This document shows positions 20,717 through 30,400 of a stretch of 64,000 bases of DNA, piece by piece; position 1 is the first letter of the stretch, and the number at the start of each line of letters is the position of its first letter. Made by a program: the position numbers and the translations under genes. A model generated the notes under the pieces. The model did not search any database. It had not been told where the DNA came from and was given only the letters and a program-made list of their open reading frames with translations. The stretch comes from Candidatus Ozemobacteraceae bacterium (GTDB lineage Bacteria; Muiribacteriota; Ozemobacteria; Ozemobacterales; Ozemobacteraceae): positions 24,867-88,866 of the forward strand of contig DAOSOK010000022.1 in assembly GCA_035373905.1 (NCBI GenBank). The letters are read 5' to 3'.

Positions 20717-22240
20717 ATGGTCCGTCACCGCAACGGCTTGATTCCGCTTCTCGTGGTGTTCTCGCTTCTGGGCTCGATAGCCCTGTGGGCGCAGAACCTT
20801 GCCGAGTTCGAAAAGAGGGTGGCCAGCTTCACGCTCGCAAACGGGATGAAATTCATCGTCGTCGAGCGGCACGATGCGCCGGTCGTCTCGATGATGACGT
20901 TCGCCGACGTCGGCTCGGTCAACGAAACCAAGGGCATCACCGGCATCGCCCACATCTTCGAACACATGGCGTTCAAGGGAACGAGCACCATCGGCACGAA
21001 GGACCTCGCGAAAGAGCTCGAGTGCATGAAGAAGGAAGACCAGGCCTTCGCGAAGCTCCGCGCCGAAGAGATCAAGGGGACCCGGGCCGATCCGAAGTTT
21101 CTCGAGGCGCTTCGGAAGGAGCTCGACGAGGCGAAGGCGGCCGCGAAGCAGTTCGTCGTGAACAACGAGTTCGCCGAGGCGATCGAGAAAGCCGGCGGCG
21201 TCGGCCTGAACGCCTTCACGAGTGCCGATTTCACCGGATATACCTCGAGCCTGCCGTCGAACAAGCTCGAAATGTGGTTTTCGATGGAATCGGACCGGTT
21301 TCTCAACCCCTGCCTCCGCGAGTTCTACACGGAAAAGGACGTCATCATGGAGGAACGCCGGATGAATGTCGACAACAGGCCGGTCGGGAAGCTGTTCGAG
21401 GAGTTCGGCCACCTCGCCTTCCTCGCGCACCCCTACGGCGAGCCGGGCATCGGCCACATGTCCGACCTGAAGGCGGTCAGCCGGGAAAAGGCCGAACAGT
21501 TTTTCAGGAAGCATTACACGGCGTCGAACTTGACCGCGGTCATCGTCGGAGATGCCGATCCGGCGCAGTGCAAAGCATGGGCCGAAACGTATTTCGGGCG
21601 CCTCCCGCTCCAGCCGAAGCCCGACCCCGTGGTCACGGAAGAGCCTCCGCAGAAGGGCGAGCGGCGGGTCACGCTCGAACTCCAGAGCCAGCCGTATCTC
21701 GTGATCGGCTACCATGTGCCCGACTTCAACGACGCAGCCACCGTGAAGTTCGACGTGCTCAACGACATCGTTTCCGGCGGCCGCTCCTCAAGGCTCTACC
21801 GGAAGCTCGTGAAGGAGAAGAAGATCGCCGTCAGCATCGGAACCTGGAGCGGCTATCCCGGCAGCAAATATCCGAATCTCTACTCCTTCTACGCTCTGCC
21901 CGCGCAGGGCCATACGCCCGAAGAGTGCGAAGCCGCCATCCTCGAGGAGATCGAGAAGCTCAGGAACGAGCCGGTCACGCCGGAGGAACTCGAGAAAGCG
22001 AAGATCCGGACTCGATCGGGTCTGGTCAACAGTCTCGCCACGAACGATCAGATTGCATATAATATCGCATACTATGAAATTCTCGCGGGCGACTGGCGGG
22101 AGATGTTCCGCCGCGGCCTGGACAAGCTTCCGGCGGTGACCGCGGCGGACATCCGGGAGCTCGCGAAGACGTATTTCGTTCCGGGAAACCGTTCGGTCGC
22201 CCTCATCAGGACGGCGGCCGGCTCCGAAGCGAAACAGTGA
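20717..22240 (+). CDS. M16B zinc peptidase, catalytic subunit, exported
   Basis: 507 residues from ATG 20717, with AGGAGG 11 bases upstream; the frame continues back to 20540 without a ribosome site. A signal peptide or anchor covers residues 1-27 (cut near ALWAQ). The inverted zinc motif HXXEH is HIFEH at residues 79-83 in the M16 N-terminal domain, and GLNAFTSADFTGY follows near residue 163. The C-terminal domain has the Arg/Tyr-type block GGRSSRLYRKL. A charged helical insertion (about residues 100-150) separates the zinc motif from its distal ligand, longer than in many M16B enzymes. It acts with the inactive partner encoded next, as in PqqF/processing-peptidase-like pairs. Confidence 0.92.
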   Translation: MVRHRNGLIPLLVVFSLLGSIALWAQNLAEFEKRVASFTLANGMKFIVVERHDAPVVSMMTFADVGSVNETKGITGIAHIFEHMAFKGTSTIGTKDLAKELECMKKEDQAFAKLRAEEIKGTRADPKFLEALRKELDEAKAAAKQFVVNNEFAEAIEKAGGVGLNAFTSADFTGYTSSLPSNKLEMWFSMESDRFLNPCLREFYTEKDVIMEERRMNVDNRPVGKLFEEFGHLAFLAHPYGEPGIGHMSDLKAVSREKAEQFFRKHYTASNLTAVIVGDADPAQCKAWAETYFGRLPLQPKPDPVVTEEPPQKGERRVTLELQSQPYLVIGYHVPDFNDAATVKFDVLNDIVSGGRSSRLYRKLVKEKKIAVSIGTWSGYPGSKYPNLYSFYALPAQGHTPEECEAAILEEIEKLRNEPVTPEELEKAKIRTRSGLVNSLATNDQIAYNIAYYEILAGDWREMFRRGLDKLPAVTAADIRELAKTYFVPGNRSVALIRTAAGSEAKQ

Positions 22241-22255
22241 CGGGAGGGAATGAAC

Positions 22256-23740
22256 ATGAACAGGGTGTATGCGAGTCTGATCGTCGTCCTCTTCCTTCTC
22301 GGCCTGACGCCGCCGATGGTACGGGCGCAGGTTTCCTACAAGGAACTGCGTTTCCCGCCGCTGAACAGTTTCCAGATTCCGGCGGTGGACCAGACCGTCC
22401 TGGAAAACGGTCTGACTCTGTATCTGCTCGAGGACCACGAGCTTCCGACCGTCAGCTTGTACGGCATGGTGCGGTTCAGCGTCGGTGACGAGCCGGCCGA
22501 CAAGGTCGGCCTCATCTCCCTCACGACGTCCGTCATGCGCATCGGCGGCACGGCCACCCGGAGCGGCGACGATATCGACCTCGAACTGGACCGGCTCGCG
22601 GCCGGCGTCGGGGTCAGCGGCGGCACGTCGAGCGGCGGTTTCTATGCTTCGAGCCTCGTCGAACAGTGGGACAAGACACTTTCTATTCTTATCGATATTC
22701 TGAAAAATCCCGCGTTTCCGGAAGACAAGATCGAACTGAAGAAGATCGAAGCCCGCTCGAAGATCTCCCGCCGGAACGACGAGCCTTTTCCGATCGCCGT
22801 GCGGGAGTTCTTCAAGGTCGTCTACGGCCCCGACAGCCCGTACGCTCGGCACACCGAATACGCCACGATCGATGCGATCACCCGCGACGACATGATCGCT
22901 TTCCACGCGAAACATTTCCATCCCGAACGAATGATGGTCGCGGTCATCGGCGATTTCAAGATCGACGAGATGAAGAAAAAGCTCACGGACGCGTTCGGCA
23001 GCCTTCCCAGGGGCGATACGCCTCCGAACAAGGTTCCAGGGGTTCACGAATACGCCGCCGCGAAGGTGAACCTGATCGCCAAGGACGACGTGAACCAGAG
23101 CGTGATCCTGATCGGTCATCTCGGCGGGTTGATGAATAACCCGGACTATTTTGCGCTCGAGGTCATGAACAACGTACTGGGCGGCGGGTTTGGTTCGAGG
23201 CTGTTCAAACGGATCAGATCAGACCAGGGACTTGCCTACTCTGTTTTCGGCGCCTTCGGTTCCGGATACGATCACGAAGGCATCTGCTATTTCGGCTGCT
23301 CGACCAAGTCGGAAAACACGGTGAAGGCGATCCGATCGCTGTTTCGGGAAATCGAGGATCTGCGCACCGCGGAAATCACGGACGAAGAGCTGAATACAGC
23401 GAAAGATATGTATCTCAACTCGTTCGTGTTCAATTTCGACAGCAGGTCCAAGATCATCGATCGGCTCGTGGAGCTGGAATACTTCGGCTATCCGCGGGAC
23501 TTCCTCGAGATCACGAAGCGGAATATCGAAAAGGTCACAAAGGCTGACATTCTGCGGGTCGCAAAGCAGTATCTCCAGCCCGACAAGCTCAAGATCATCG
23601 TGCTTGGAAAGCCCGCCGATTTCGACGGGAAGCTCGACGAGTTCGGAACGGTGCATCAGATCGACGTCACGATTCCCGCCCCTCCGAAACAGGCTTCGGA
23701 AACCGTCCAGGCATCCGGAACGGCTCCCGTGCAGGAATAG
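22256..23740 (+). CDS. M16B peptidase-like protein, non-catalytic partner, exported
   Basis: 494 residues from ATG 22256; an ATG at 22250 is only one base from the GGGAGGG site, so the later start is preferred. A signal peptide ends near VRAQ (about residue 24). Both M16 domains are present, but the HXXEH zinc motif is absent: LISLTTSVMRIGG stands in its place. The C-terminal block GGGFGSRLFKRIRSDQGLAYSV with the substrate-binding Arg/Tyr is intact. This is the standard alpha/beta split of M16B heterodimers, where one subunit has zinc and the other supplies the substrate-binding Arg-Tyr. The gene follows the catalytic subunit after 15 bases in the same operon. Confidence 0.92.
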   Translation: MNRVYASLIVVLFLLGLTPPMVRAQVSYKELRFPPLNSFQIPAVDQTVLENGLTLYLLEDHELPTVSLYGMVRFSVGDEPADKVGLISLTTSVMRIGGTATRSGDDIDLELDRLAAGVGVSGGTSSGGFYASSLVEQWDKTLSILIDILKNPAFPEDKIELKKIEARSKISRRNDEPFPIAVREFFKVVYGPDSPYARHTEYATIDAITRDDMIAFHAKHFHPERMMVAVIGDFKIDEMKKKLTDAFGSLPRGDTPPNKVPGVHEYAAAKVNLIAKDDVNQSVILIGHLGGLMNNPDYFALEVMNNVLGGGFGSRLFKRIRSDQGLAYSVFGAFGSGYDHEGICYFGCSTKSENTVKAIRSLFREIEDLRTAEITDEELNTAKDMYLNSFVFNFDSRSKIIDRLVELEYFGYPRDFLEITKRNIEKVTKADILRVAKQYLQPDKLKIIVLGKPADFDGKLDEFGTVHQIDVTIPAPPKQASETVQASGTAPVQE

Positions 23741-23746
23741 GACGAT

Positions 23747-26068
23747 TCAGTCCGGCGACCGCCAGGAGGGAAGCCCCGCGACCTCCTTCCGGGCGGTTGC
23801 CGACACCGGGATGCCCCACCTGTCGAATTCCGGGGCGAGATTCTTTCCTGTCGCGCGGCTCAGCCTGACAAGCCACTGGTCGCGTTTCGCCTCGTCCGTT
23901 TTCGGCAGTTCGTGATCGGGGGCCGCCGCATACCCGGCGAACATCTTCTTGAACGGCTCCCAGCCGAAGGCGGCCTGCAGATTCGCGAAGAAGCACAGGC
24001 CGATTCCCGGGCTCTTCTTCCAGACTTCGAAATCGGGGTGGGAAAGATAGGCGCGGACGCTTTCCCGATGGCTCGACATCCAGGGATGGTCTTTGGGGTG
24101 GATTCCCCGGATCTTTTCCTCGACGAACAGCGAGAAGAGATTGCAGGTGACTTCGCCTGCCCCGGCGAAGGTCCACTCGGGCCGCTGGTGGTTGTGGCCC
24201 AGTTCGTGCCAGAAGCCCCACGCCCCTTCGACGTCCTTCTCCGGGTTCGTCAACCCCTCGAGCTTCACCAGTTTGTACGATACTGCGATGTTGCCCATGA
24301 TCGGATATCCGCCGTGAAGCCAGCCGTTCGAGATCTGGCGGTCCGTCACGATGCGCTGGGGGCGCCGGTCGAGCGGCCGGGTCCCGAGATCGACATACCA
24401 GCCGAGCGCCTTGTGCCAGAACTCCATGAGCGGCTTCGGATCGTCGAGAGACCGGATCTCCGCGGAAGGCACGGTGAGAATGATGCGGTCGCACTGGAGC
24501 TCGGCCCAGGGTGCGGGGGCGTCGCGCAGGCGCTTCCATTCGGCGGCGCCGGTTTTCCCGAGAACGTAGAACGGCGCCTCGACGACCCCTCCGCCGACGC
24601 GTATCTTCGCGTGACCTGGATTCGTTCCGTCCGGGGAACGGGGGACATCGATATAGAGAAGCCCGCCGTGCGGGTTCGCCACCCGGTTGAGGCCCGCCGC
24701 GGCTGGGAAACTGCGGGCGATCTCGGGATGCCGCTTCCACTCGGGATTGTTCCAGAGAACATCGGTATGGCACCCGATCCTGATGCGGAATCCCTCGCCG
24801 GAACACGATTCCGGGAGGGTGACCTCGACCGCGTTGCCGGCGAGCGCCCACAGCCCCGTGCTCGCCCAGCCGGGGACGGACAGATCGACGTCGATCTCGC
24901 GGGTGACACGTGGGGCATCTTCCGGCGGAGCGCCGGGATAATCCGCCGCCGAATCGGCCGCTCGTATATCTGAGGATATATTCATAAGCGAATCGAACTG
25001 ATCCACGAGCAGGGCGAGCCGGGGAAGCGGCTCATTCTTGCGGATCGGCTGTGTCTCGGTCGGAACGACGGGCCGGGCCGCCTTCCCGACGAGGGCATGC
25101 ACGCGGTCGCGGAACGGCGACGCTCCCTGCGGCAGCCAGCGATACGCGCTGGAAACGACGGCGAGCGCCTGTTCCGCCGATGCGTCGTCCCCCGCGCCGC
25201 GTTGCGACTCGAGCAGCGCGAGGGCGTCGAGCGCGTGGCCGCGCCGCAGCCACGCGATATCGCCGGCCTTCAGCGGGGGGATGTCGTCGATGTAGCCGTC
25301 GACGAACGCGATCCCCATCGGGGCGAGAACGCGGTTCAAAGAATAGTCTTTGGTATAGTCGAGCCGGGGATACACCTGCATCCAGCCCCAGGCGAGACCC
25401 GTGGCCAGATATCCGCCTCCATCGCGGATGAACCTTGTAAGAGCTTTCTCGTGCTCTTCGTCGACCGCGATATTGTCGCCTACGAGAAGGTCGATTCCCT
25501 CGAGCTGGTCCTTCCAGCCCGGGGACCGGAGAAACGTCACCTCGAATCCCGCTTCCTTCAGCGGCCTGGCGATATCGAGCGCAAAAATCAGCCCCGCGAC
25601 GGGTTTGCCTTTCCCGGAAGCGGGCGCTCGGACAGCCCACTGAGCCGCGTTGACGACGAACCGCTTCGTGTCCCCCTGCTTCAATCCTTCGTCGTTCAGC
25701 ATCCCGCCATGCCCGAACGCGACGACGCGCCCGTTCCCGAACCGTGTCGCAGCGACAACCGGCTGATCGTATCCCTTCGCCTTGCCGAGAACGACGGGAA
25801 ACGCCCCCTCGCCGACGCAGGCGACCGGTCCCGGCACTCCCGTCTTCGCGATCTGCCGAACCTCCGCCGTGAGCCGCGCATGGTCTTCCAGGAGCAGAAC
25901 GGTGTTGTCAGAGGCTGCGCTGCTTCTCCAAGATATGAAGATGGCGAAGATCAGCACGAGAAAGATCAGAAAATCGCCGGAGCGTCGTCGAAAGAACCGC
26001 GGTCGTTGAAACAGATCCTTCGGAATGCGCGCGCGAGACATGTTGATCATCGGTTCGAGTATGTTCAT
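23747..26068 (-). CDS. M60-type (enhancin-like) zinc peptidase, membrane-anchored or exported
   Basis: 773 residues. An N-terminal hydrophobic segment at about residues 31-48 follows a basic stretch, consistent with a signal anchor. Residues 60-330 form a region that begins with a glutamine-amidotransferase-like or DUF4350-like fold (LLVGDNIAV, FIRDGGGYLATG). The C-terminal half is an M60 gluzincin domain: HELGH at residues 621-625, with a downstream Glu in GAGEVTCNLFSL as the likely third ligand. M60 enzymes cut glycosylated proteins such as mucins. The start is uncertain: GAGGG lies too close to the ATG at 26068, and ATGs at codons 7 and 10 are alternatives. The gene is convergent with the M16 operon (6-base gap). 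Confidence 0.85.
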   Translation of the reverse strand: MNILEPMINMSRARIPKDLFQRPRFFRRRSGDFLIFLVLIFAIFISWRSSAASDNTVLLLEDHARLTAEVRQIAKTGVPGPVACVGEGAFPVVLGKAKGYDQPVVAATRFGNGRVVAFGHGGMLNDEGLKQGDTKRFVVNAAQWAVRAPASGKGKPVAGLIFALDIARPLKEAGFEVTFLRSPGWKDQLEGIDLLVGDNIAVDEEHEKALTRFIRDGGGYLATGLAWGWMQVYPRLDYTKDYSLNRVLAPMGIAFVDGYIDDIPPLKAGDIAWLRRGHALDALALLESQRGAGDDASAEQALAVVSSAYRWLPQGASPFRDRVHALVGKAARPVVPTETQPIRKNEPLPRLALLVDQFDSLMNISSDIRAADSAADYPGAPPEDAPRVTREIDVDLSVPGWASTGLWALAGNAVEVTLPESCSGEGFRIRIGCHTDVLWNNPEWKRHPEIARSFPAAAGLNRVANPHGGLLYIDVPRSPDGTNPGHAKIRVGGGVVEAPFYVLGKTGAAEWKRLRDAPAPWAELQCDRIILTVPSAEIRSLDDPKPLMEFWHKALGWYVDLGTRPLDRRPQRIVTDRQISNGWLHGGYPIMGNIAVSYKLVKLEGLTNPEKDVEGAWGFWHELGHNHQRPEWTFAGAGEVTCNLFSLFVEEKIRGIHPKDHPWMSSHRESVRAYLSHPDFEVWKKSPGIGLCFFANLQAAFGWEPFKKMFAGYAAAPDHELPKTDEAKRDQWLVRLSRATGKNLAPEFDRWGIPVSATARKEVAGLPSWRSPD

Positions 26069-26094
26069 GCCCTCATGTATATCATGCAGACGCG

Positions 26095-26259
26095 GTGGAG
26101 AGAGCCGGCCTCGACGCGAAATGCGTCATCATCGGTTCTCAGGATCTCTGGATCGGCAGCGCGGCCATCGCCCACGGCTTCACCCTCGTCACGCACAACC
26201 TTCGTGATTTCCGGCGTATTCCCGGCCTGAAACTCGGGCAATGGCCTGGATCAGAATGA
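26095..26259 (+). pseudogene. Remnant of a vapC-type PIN-domain toxin gene (C-terminal part only)
   Basis: In this frame the sequence reads GSQDLWIGSAAIAHGFTLVT, then HNLRDFRRIPGL, ending with TGA at 26257-26259. That is the C-terminal third of a VapC PIN-domain toxin, with the conserved Asp of the third acidic motif (DLWI) and the typical THNxxDFxRIPGL end. The N-terminal two thirds, including the first metal-binding Asp, are missing: in-frame codons upstream do not resemble VapC, and a stop occurs at 26044. No vapB antitoxin is visible. It overlaps the end of jetD by 9 bases, on the opposite strand, which suggests the Wadjet operon inserted beside, or replaced part of, a toxin-antitoxin locus. 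Confidence 0.75.
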
Positions 26260-27483
26260 TTTTGGCTTTGTGGAGCCGAGTGAAATTTGTCTGGCTTGCA
26301 CCATGTGCGGGCATAGGGACTGCAACGCGGTTTCAAGGCGGGTGAAGCCGATCATTTCCTGTTCGAGACGCAGTCGGGGGCGTATACGGTCGTAGCGTAA
26401 CTCGTCGAATAAGGCCCGCTCAGGGCCGGTCAGTCGGCTCAGATCGCGAATGAGCTGTTCTTTCTCCTCGCCCCAACAGCTTTCGTGGGCCATCAGGGTT
26501 TCTCGGTCCATGAGGAACGATGCGGCGTGGCCGAAATGACTGCGCAGACTGTCGAGAATCGCGAAGCCGTGCGTGTCGATGTCGCCCCAGTAATGGAGTG
26601 GACAGCGCTCCAGCCAGCGTGCCTTCGAGAGGGCGCTCCAGCCGTAGCCAGCCCCGAAAACCACGATGGCGCCAGGAACCGGGGGAAATGCCAGAAAATT
26701 CGTCTCGTTTTCGGTGATGAAGACGCGTTGCAGGGGCAGCGAAAGAGCCGCGAAACTGTCCGCGTCCAGCGCGATGTCGGGGGTTCGACTGCCTGAAAAA
26801 AGCGAGAGATGCTCGTCGAGAACGCGGAACCGGATGCGCTCCGGCTTGTTGCGAAACCCATACCGGGCTGTGAACCCGCCGATGCCGGTGCATGCCACGT
26901 CGATTGCCTCCGGGGGGAGGGCGATATCGAACAGCTCCGCCAGAAGCCCCCGATGTGCCTCGATGAATTTGGTGTGAACCCCCGGAAGATCGAGTTGGCG
27001 CAGATAGATGCCAGGACGAGGGTGCGCCAGCATCCAGCCGACGATGTCAAGAAGACGGGCCCATGCGTCTGCCGCCTCGAGCGCACGCATGGGCCGCCTG
27101 CTCAGCCAGCCGACGAGACAGGGCAGACGTTCCCTCGTCAGGGCGACCAGTGAAGCAAAGCGCGCTGCTTCCCTTTTTTTCCCGATCAGCGAAAGCGCGT
27201 CGTCGAGGGTGTCGATCCAGGCTTCGCGCGGAATCGCGTTCGCGCCGAATACGCGATGAACGAGTTCCCGCTTTTCGATGCGGACCAAAGGAACGGCTGA
27301 CAGCTCCGAGATCCACTTCCGGACCTCGTCGAACCGGTCTGTCATTTCCGCCGAGGTCGGCCCTTTCAGGGGCAGCCGCTTCGGAAAGGTCTCCGCACCG
27401 GTGACGAGCCCCGAGAGCAGTTCGCCGCTTTCCCACCATTTCAAGACGCGATCCCGAATATCCCGCGGGCGGGTCCAGCTCAT
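26251..27483 (-). CDS. jetD: Wadjet system protein JetD (Toprim nuclease subunit)
   Basis: 410 residues from the ATG that overlaps the jetC stop codon as ATGA; an extension to 27546 would lie inside jetC. The N-terminal half is the DUF3322-like part of JetD (WISELSAVPLVRIEKR, PCLVGWLSRRP, LRQLDLPGVHTKFIE). The C-terminal DUF2220/Toprim part has the acidic metal-binding residues Glu258 (ITENE) and Asp301/Asp303 (GDIDTHG). JetD is the nuclease that cuts plasmid DNA after the JetABC SMC-like complex has extruded it. It is the last gene of the operon, and no catalytic residue is missing. Confidence 0.93.
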   Translation of the reverse strand: MSWTRPRDIRDRVLKWWESGELLSGLVTGAETFPKRLPLKGPTSAEMTDRFDEVRKWISELSAVPLVRIEKRELVHRVFGANAIPREAWIDTLDDALSLIGKKREAARFASLVALTRERLPCLVGWLSRRPMRALEAADAWARLLDIVGWMLAHPRPGIYLRQLDLPGVHTKFIEAHRGLLAELFDIALPPEAIDVACTGIGGFTARYGFRNKPERIRFRVLDEHLSLFSGSRTPDIALDADSFAALSLPLQRVFITENETNFLAFPPVPGAIVVFGAGYGWSALSKARWLERCPLHYWGDIDTHGFAILDSLRSHFGHAASFLMDRETLMAHESCWGEEKEQLIRDLSRLTGPERALFDELRYDRIRPRLRLEQEMIGFTRLETALQSLCPHMVQARQISLGSTKPKSF

Positions 27484-30400
27484 GAGGTCTGCCTCGATTT
27501 TTCCTCGCGATACTCTTCGATGGAAAGGTTGCGCAGTTTGGAACACTGGCCCTGCTCGTTGTGGACGAACCCCAGGCTGGACACGAAGGGCTCGATCACG
27601 TGGATTTTCTGGAGCGGGGTGATGATCAGGATTTGCAGGTTGAGCTTCGCGAACAGCCGCAAGCCGAATTGCGCCGACTCGTCCGAGCCGCGCGCGAACG
27701 CCTCGTCGATGACGACGAAACGGAACGTGCGAGAACGGACCGCGCCGTATTCCAGGCCGAACTGGTAGGCGAGGCTGGCCGCGAGGATCGTGTAAGCGAG
27801 CTTCTCCTTCTGGCCGCCGGATTTGCCGCCCGAATCAGAATAATGCTCGTATTCGGCATCGTTTTCGCGCCACCGCTCGCTGGCCGAGAACACGAACCAG
27901 TTGCGGACGTCGGTCACCCGCTCTCTCCACCGCCGGTCCAGCTCCGCGAATCCCTCCCGGCCGCGGAACCGGTCGAGGATCTTCTTGACCTGCAGGAACT
28001 TGGCTTCCGAATACTGCTCGTCGTCCGACCCCGTCAGCGCGCCTTCGGTGCAGGCGCGTAATTCGCTCCGGAAGTCGCGGATTTCGGCATCGGGAGAATC
28101 CTGTGATTCCAAGACGATATAACGATCGGTATTGAAATCGATCTGCGTGAGAGAACCGTTGATACGTGCGATCCGCTCCCTGATCGTTTCGCGTTCGCGG
28201 GCCAGCTGGGCGTTGAAGTTGGCGATCTCGTTGATCGTGTTCACGTTCAGCAGTTCCTTGAACCGGGCCTCGAACCGCGGCAGGTCGTCTCGTTTCAGTC
28301 GGTCGAGAAGCGTGCGATACTCGGCGGCCGATTCGATCGAGGGGTCGAACTCCGCCGTCTCGAGCTTGAACTCGTCGTTGAACGCCACCATCGCCCTGGT
28401 GATTTTTTCGCGAAGACGGCTCAGCCGGTGGTCCTCGGCATCGATCCTGTCCTGCAGCCAGCTGCGAACGACCTGCTCCGCTCCGGCGCACGATTCGACG
28501 GTCAGCGCGTGTTCGCCGTGGGCTTGCAGACGGATTTCCTCCAGGCGGTCCGGGGAAACGGCCTGCGGGGGCTCGCTCGCCATCAGCGCCTTCGTTTCGG
28601 CATGCAAGGCTTCTGCCGTGCGTTTTTTTTCATCGGTCCTGGTCCGTTTCTCCCTGGCCGATTCCAGGTCGGTTTCGGCGAGCGAGAATTCGCCCATGGC
28701 CTCCTTGAGGCTTTCATTGAGCTGTTTCAACCGGTCGGAGGCAGCTTCGAGTTTCCTGAACTCATCGGTTCGTGATGATATATCGATAAGAATCGATTGC
28801 CAATCGATCGAGGAAAATTCCGTGATTTCCTCGAGTTTGGCCAGCGCATCACTGCAATTCGACAACCCCTTGTGCTCGGTCTGGAGCCGGGAGATCCGGG
28901 CGGCGACTCCGGCCATCTTCTCTTCCCTTTGCCGATTTTGTGCCTCGAGGGCGGCAATCTTGGCCGTGTTCGTCCAGCCCAGCACATACCGGCTCCGGTC
29001 GAAGAGGGAAAACCGATCATCCTTTTCATGTCGTCCGCCCGGATCCTTGATCTGGCCGGCCCTGGTGATGGCCCGGGGCTCGCGTCGGAACTGCTCCGGC
29101 GAATCGCAGCAGGCCACGTCGAACCGATGGGCCGTTTCGCGCTCCAGCCAGTCGAAAAAGGGCGAATCCGGCTTGATCGACAGCTTTCGGACCAGCGAAT
29201 CGGGATGAAGCTCCGGCAGGGGGGCCCCTTTTGCCTTTCGCACGAGGTAGTAGACGAGCCGCCCGCGGAGGTGATTTCCGTCCACCCACTCGGACACGCG
29301 CTTGTACAGATGCTCGGGAACGAGCATCGAAAGCCCGAAACCGTGCAGAATTCGTTCGGCGGCGCCTTCCCAGGCGCTTTCCTCCTCCCGCACCTGGAGA
29401 AGCTCGCCCGCGAAGGGCATTTCATCCTCGGCAATGTCGAGAGCCTTGCAGACAGCTTCGCGAATCTCGATCTGGGGTCCGCTGATGTTGCTCCGGCGGC
29501 GCTTCAGGCTGTCGATCTCTTTTCGCGTGTCGTCGTGCGCCTTCCTGAGTTCCTTGAACTCGACCTGGGTCTCTGTCAGCTCGTTCTGCACCTCGGCCGA
29601 GCGGCTTCGGCAGTTCTCCCGAAGGTCGGCAAAACGGCGCCGTTGTGCGGTGAATGCGTCGACGTCTTCGGCAGCACGTTCCCCGACATGCTCCGCAAGC
29701 TCCCGATATCGGGCGGCCCGTTTTTTCGTCATTTCGAGATCGGCTTCCAGCCGCCTGATCTCCGCGGCCAGCCGCTCGAGCCGGTCACCCCCGTTCTCGG
29801 CGACGGCGCGCTTCAGATCGTCGACGCGAAGACGCTGGTCATCCCTGCGTTGTTCGAGCTGCTTCACCCTGGCCTCGCAACGCGCCAGTTCCTCGGCCAG
29901 TCCCGAGATACGCTTCTCGAGCAGGCCCACCTTCAGGCCGGCGAAATGGGAACGCAGCGCATCGCGGCACCGGCGCAGCTCGCCGATCTCTTCCGCGAGG
30001 GCCGCGTGTCGATCGCAGTCTGCGATCAGCGGGTCGAGCAGTTCGGTCTGGCGCTTCGCCTTCAGGACGGCCTCGTGAGCCTGGGTGAGATCGTCGAAAT
30101 GCCGTATCAGGCCGCTGATGCGCGACTCCACGTCGAACGCCTCCAGCATGTGATGTCGGACGAAATCCGTGAGATTGCCGACGGATTTCATCGAAACGGT
30201 CTGATGGAACAGCTCGAGAGCCTGTTCGTTGCCGATGCCGAATCGCCGCCGGAACCAGGCCCCGTATTTCGGAAAATTCTCCTCGATCTCCGCGCCGAGA
30301 CCGCGAAGGCGCTTCTTCAGCTGGGAAATATCGGTGCCGAAATTGGAGAAATCGGCTGCGATCGACAGCTCTCGCTCGCTGCCGACGTAGAATCGCGCCG

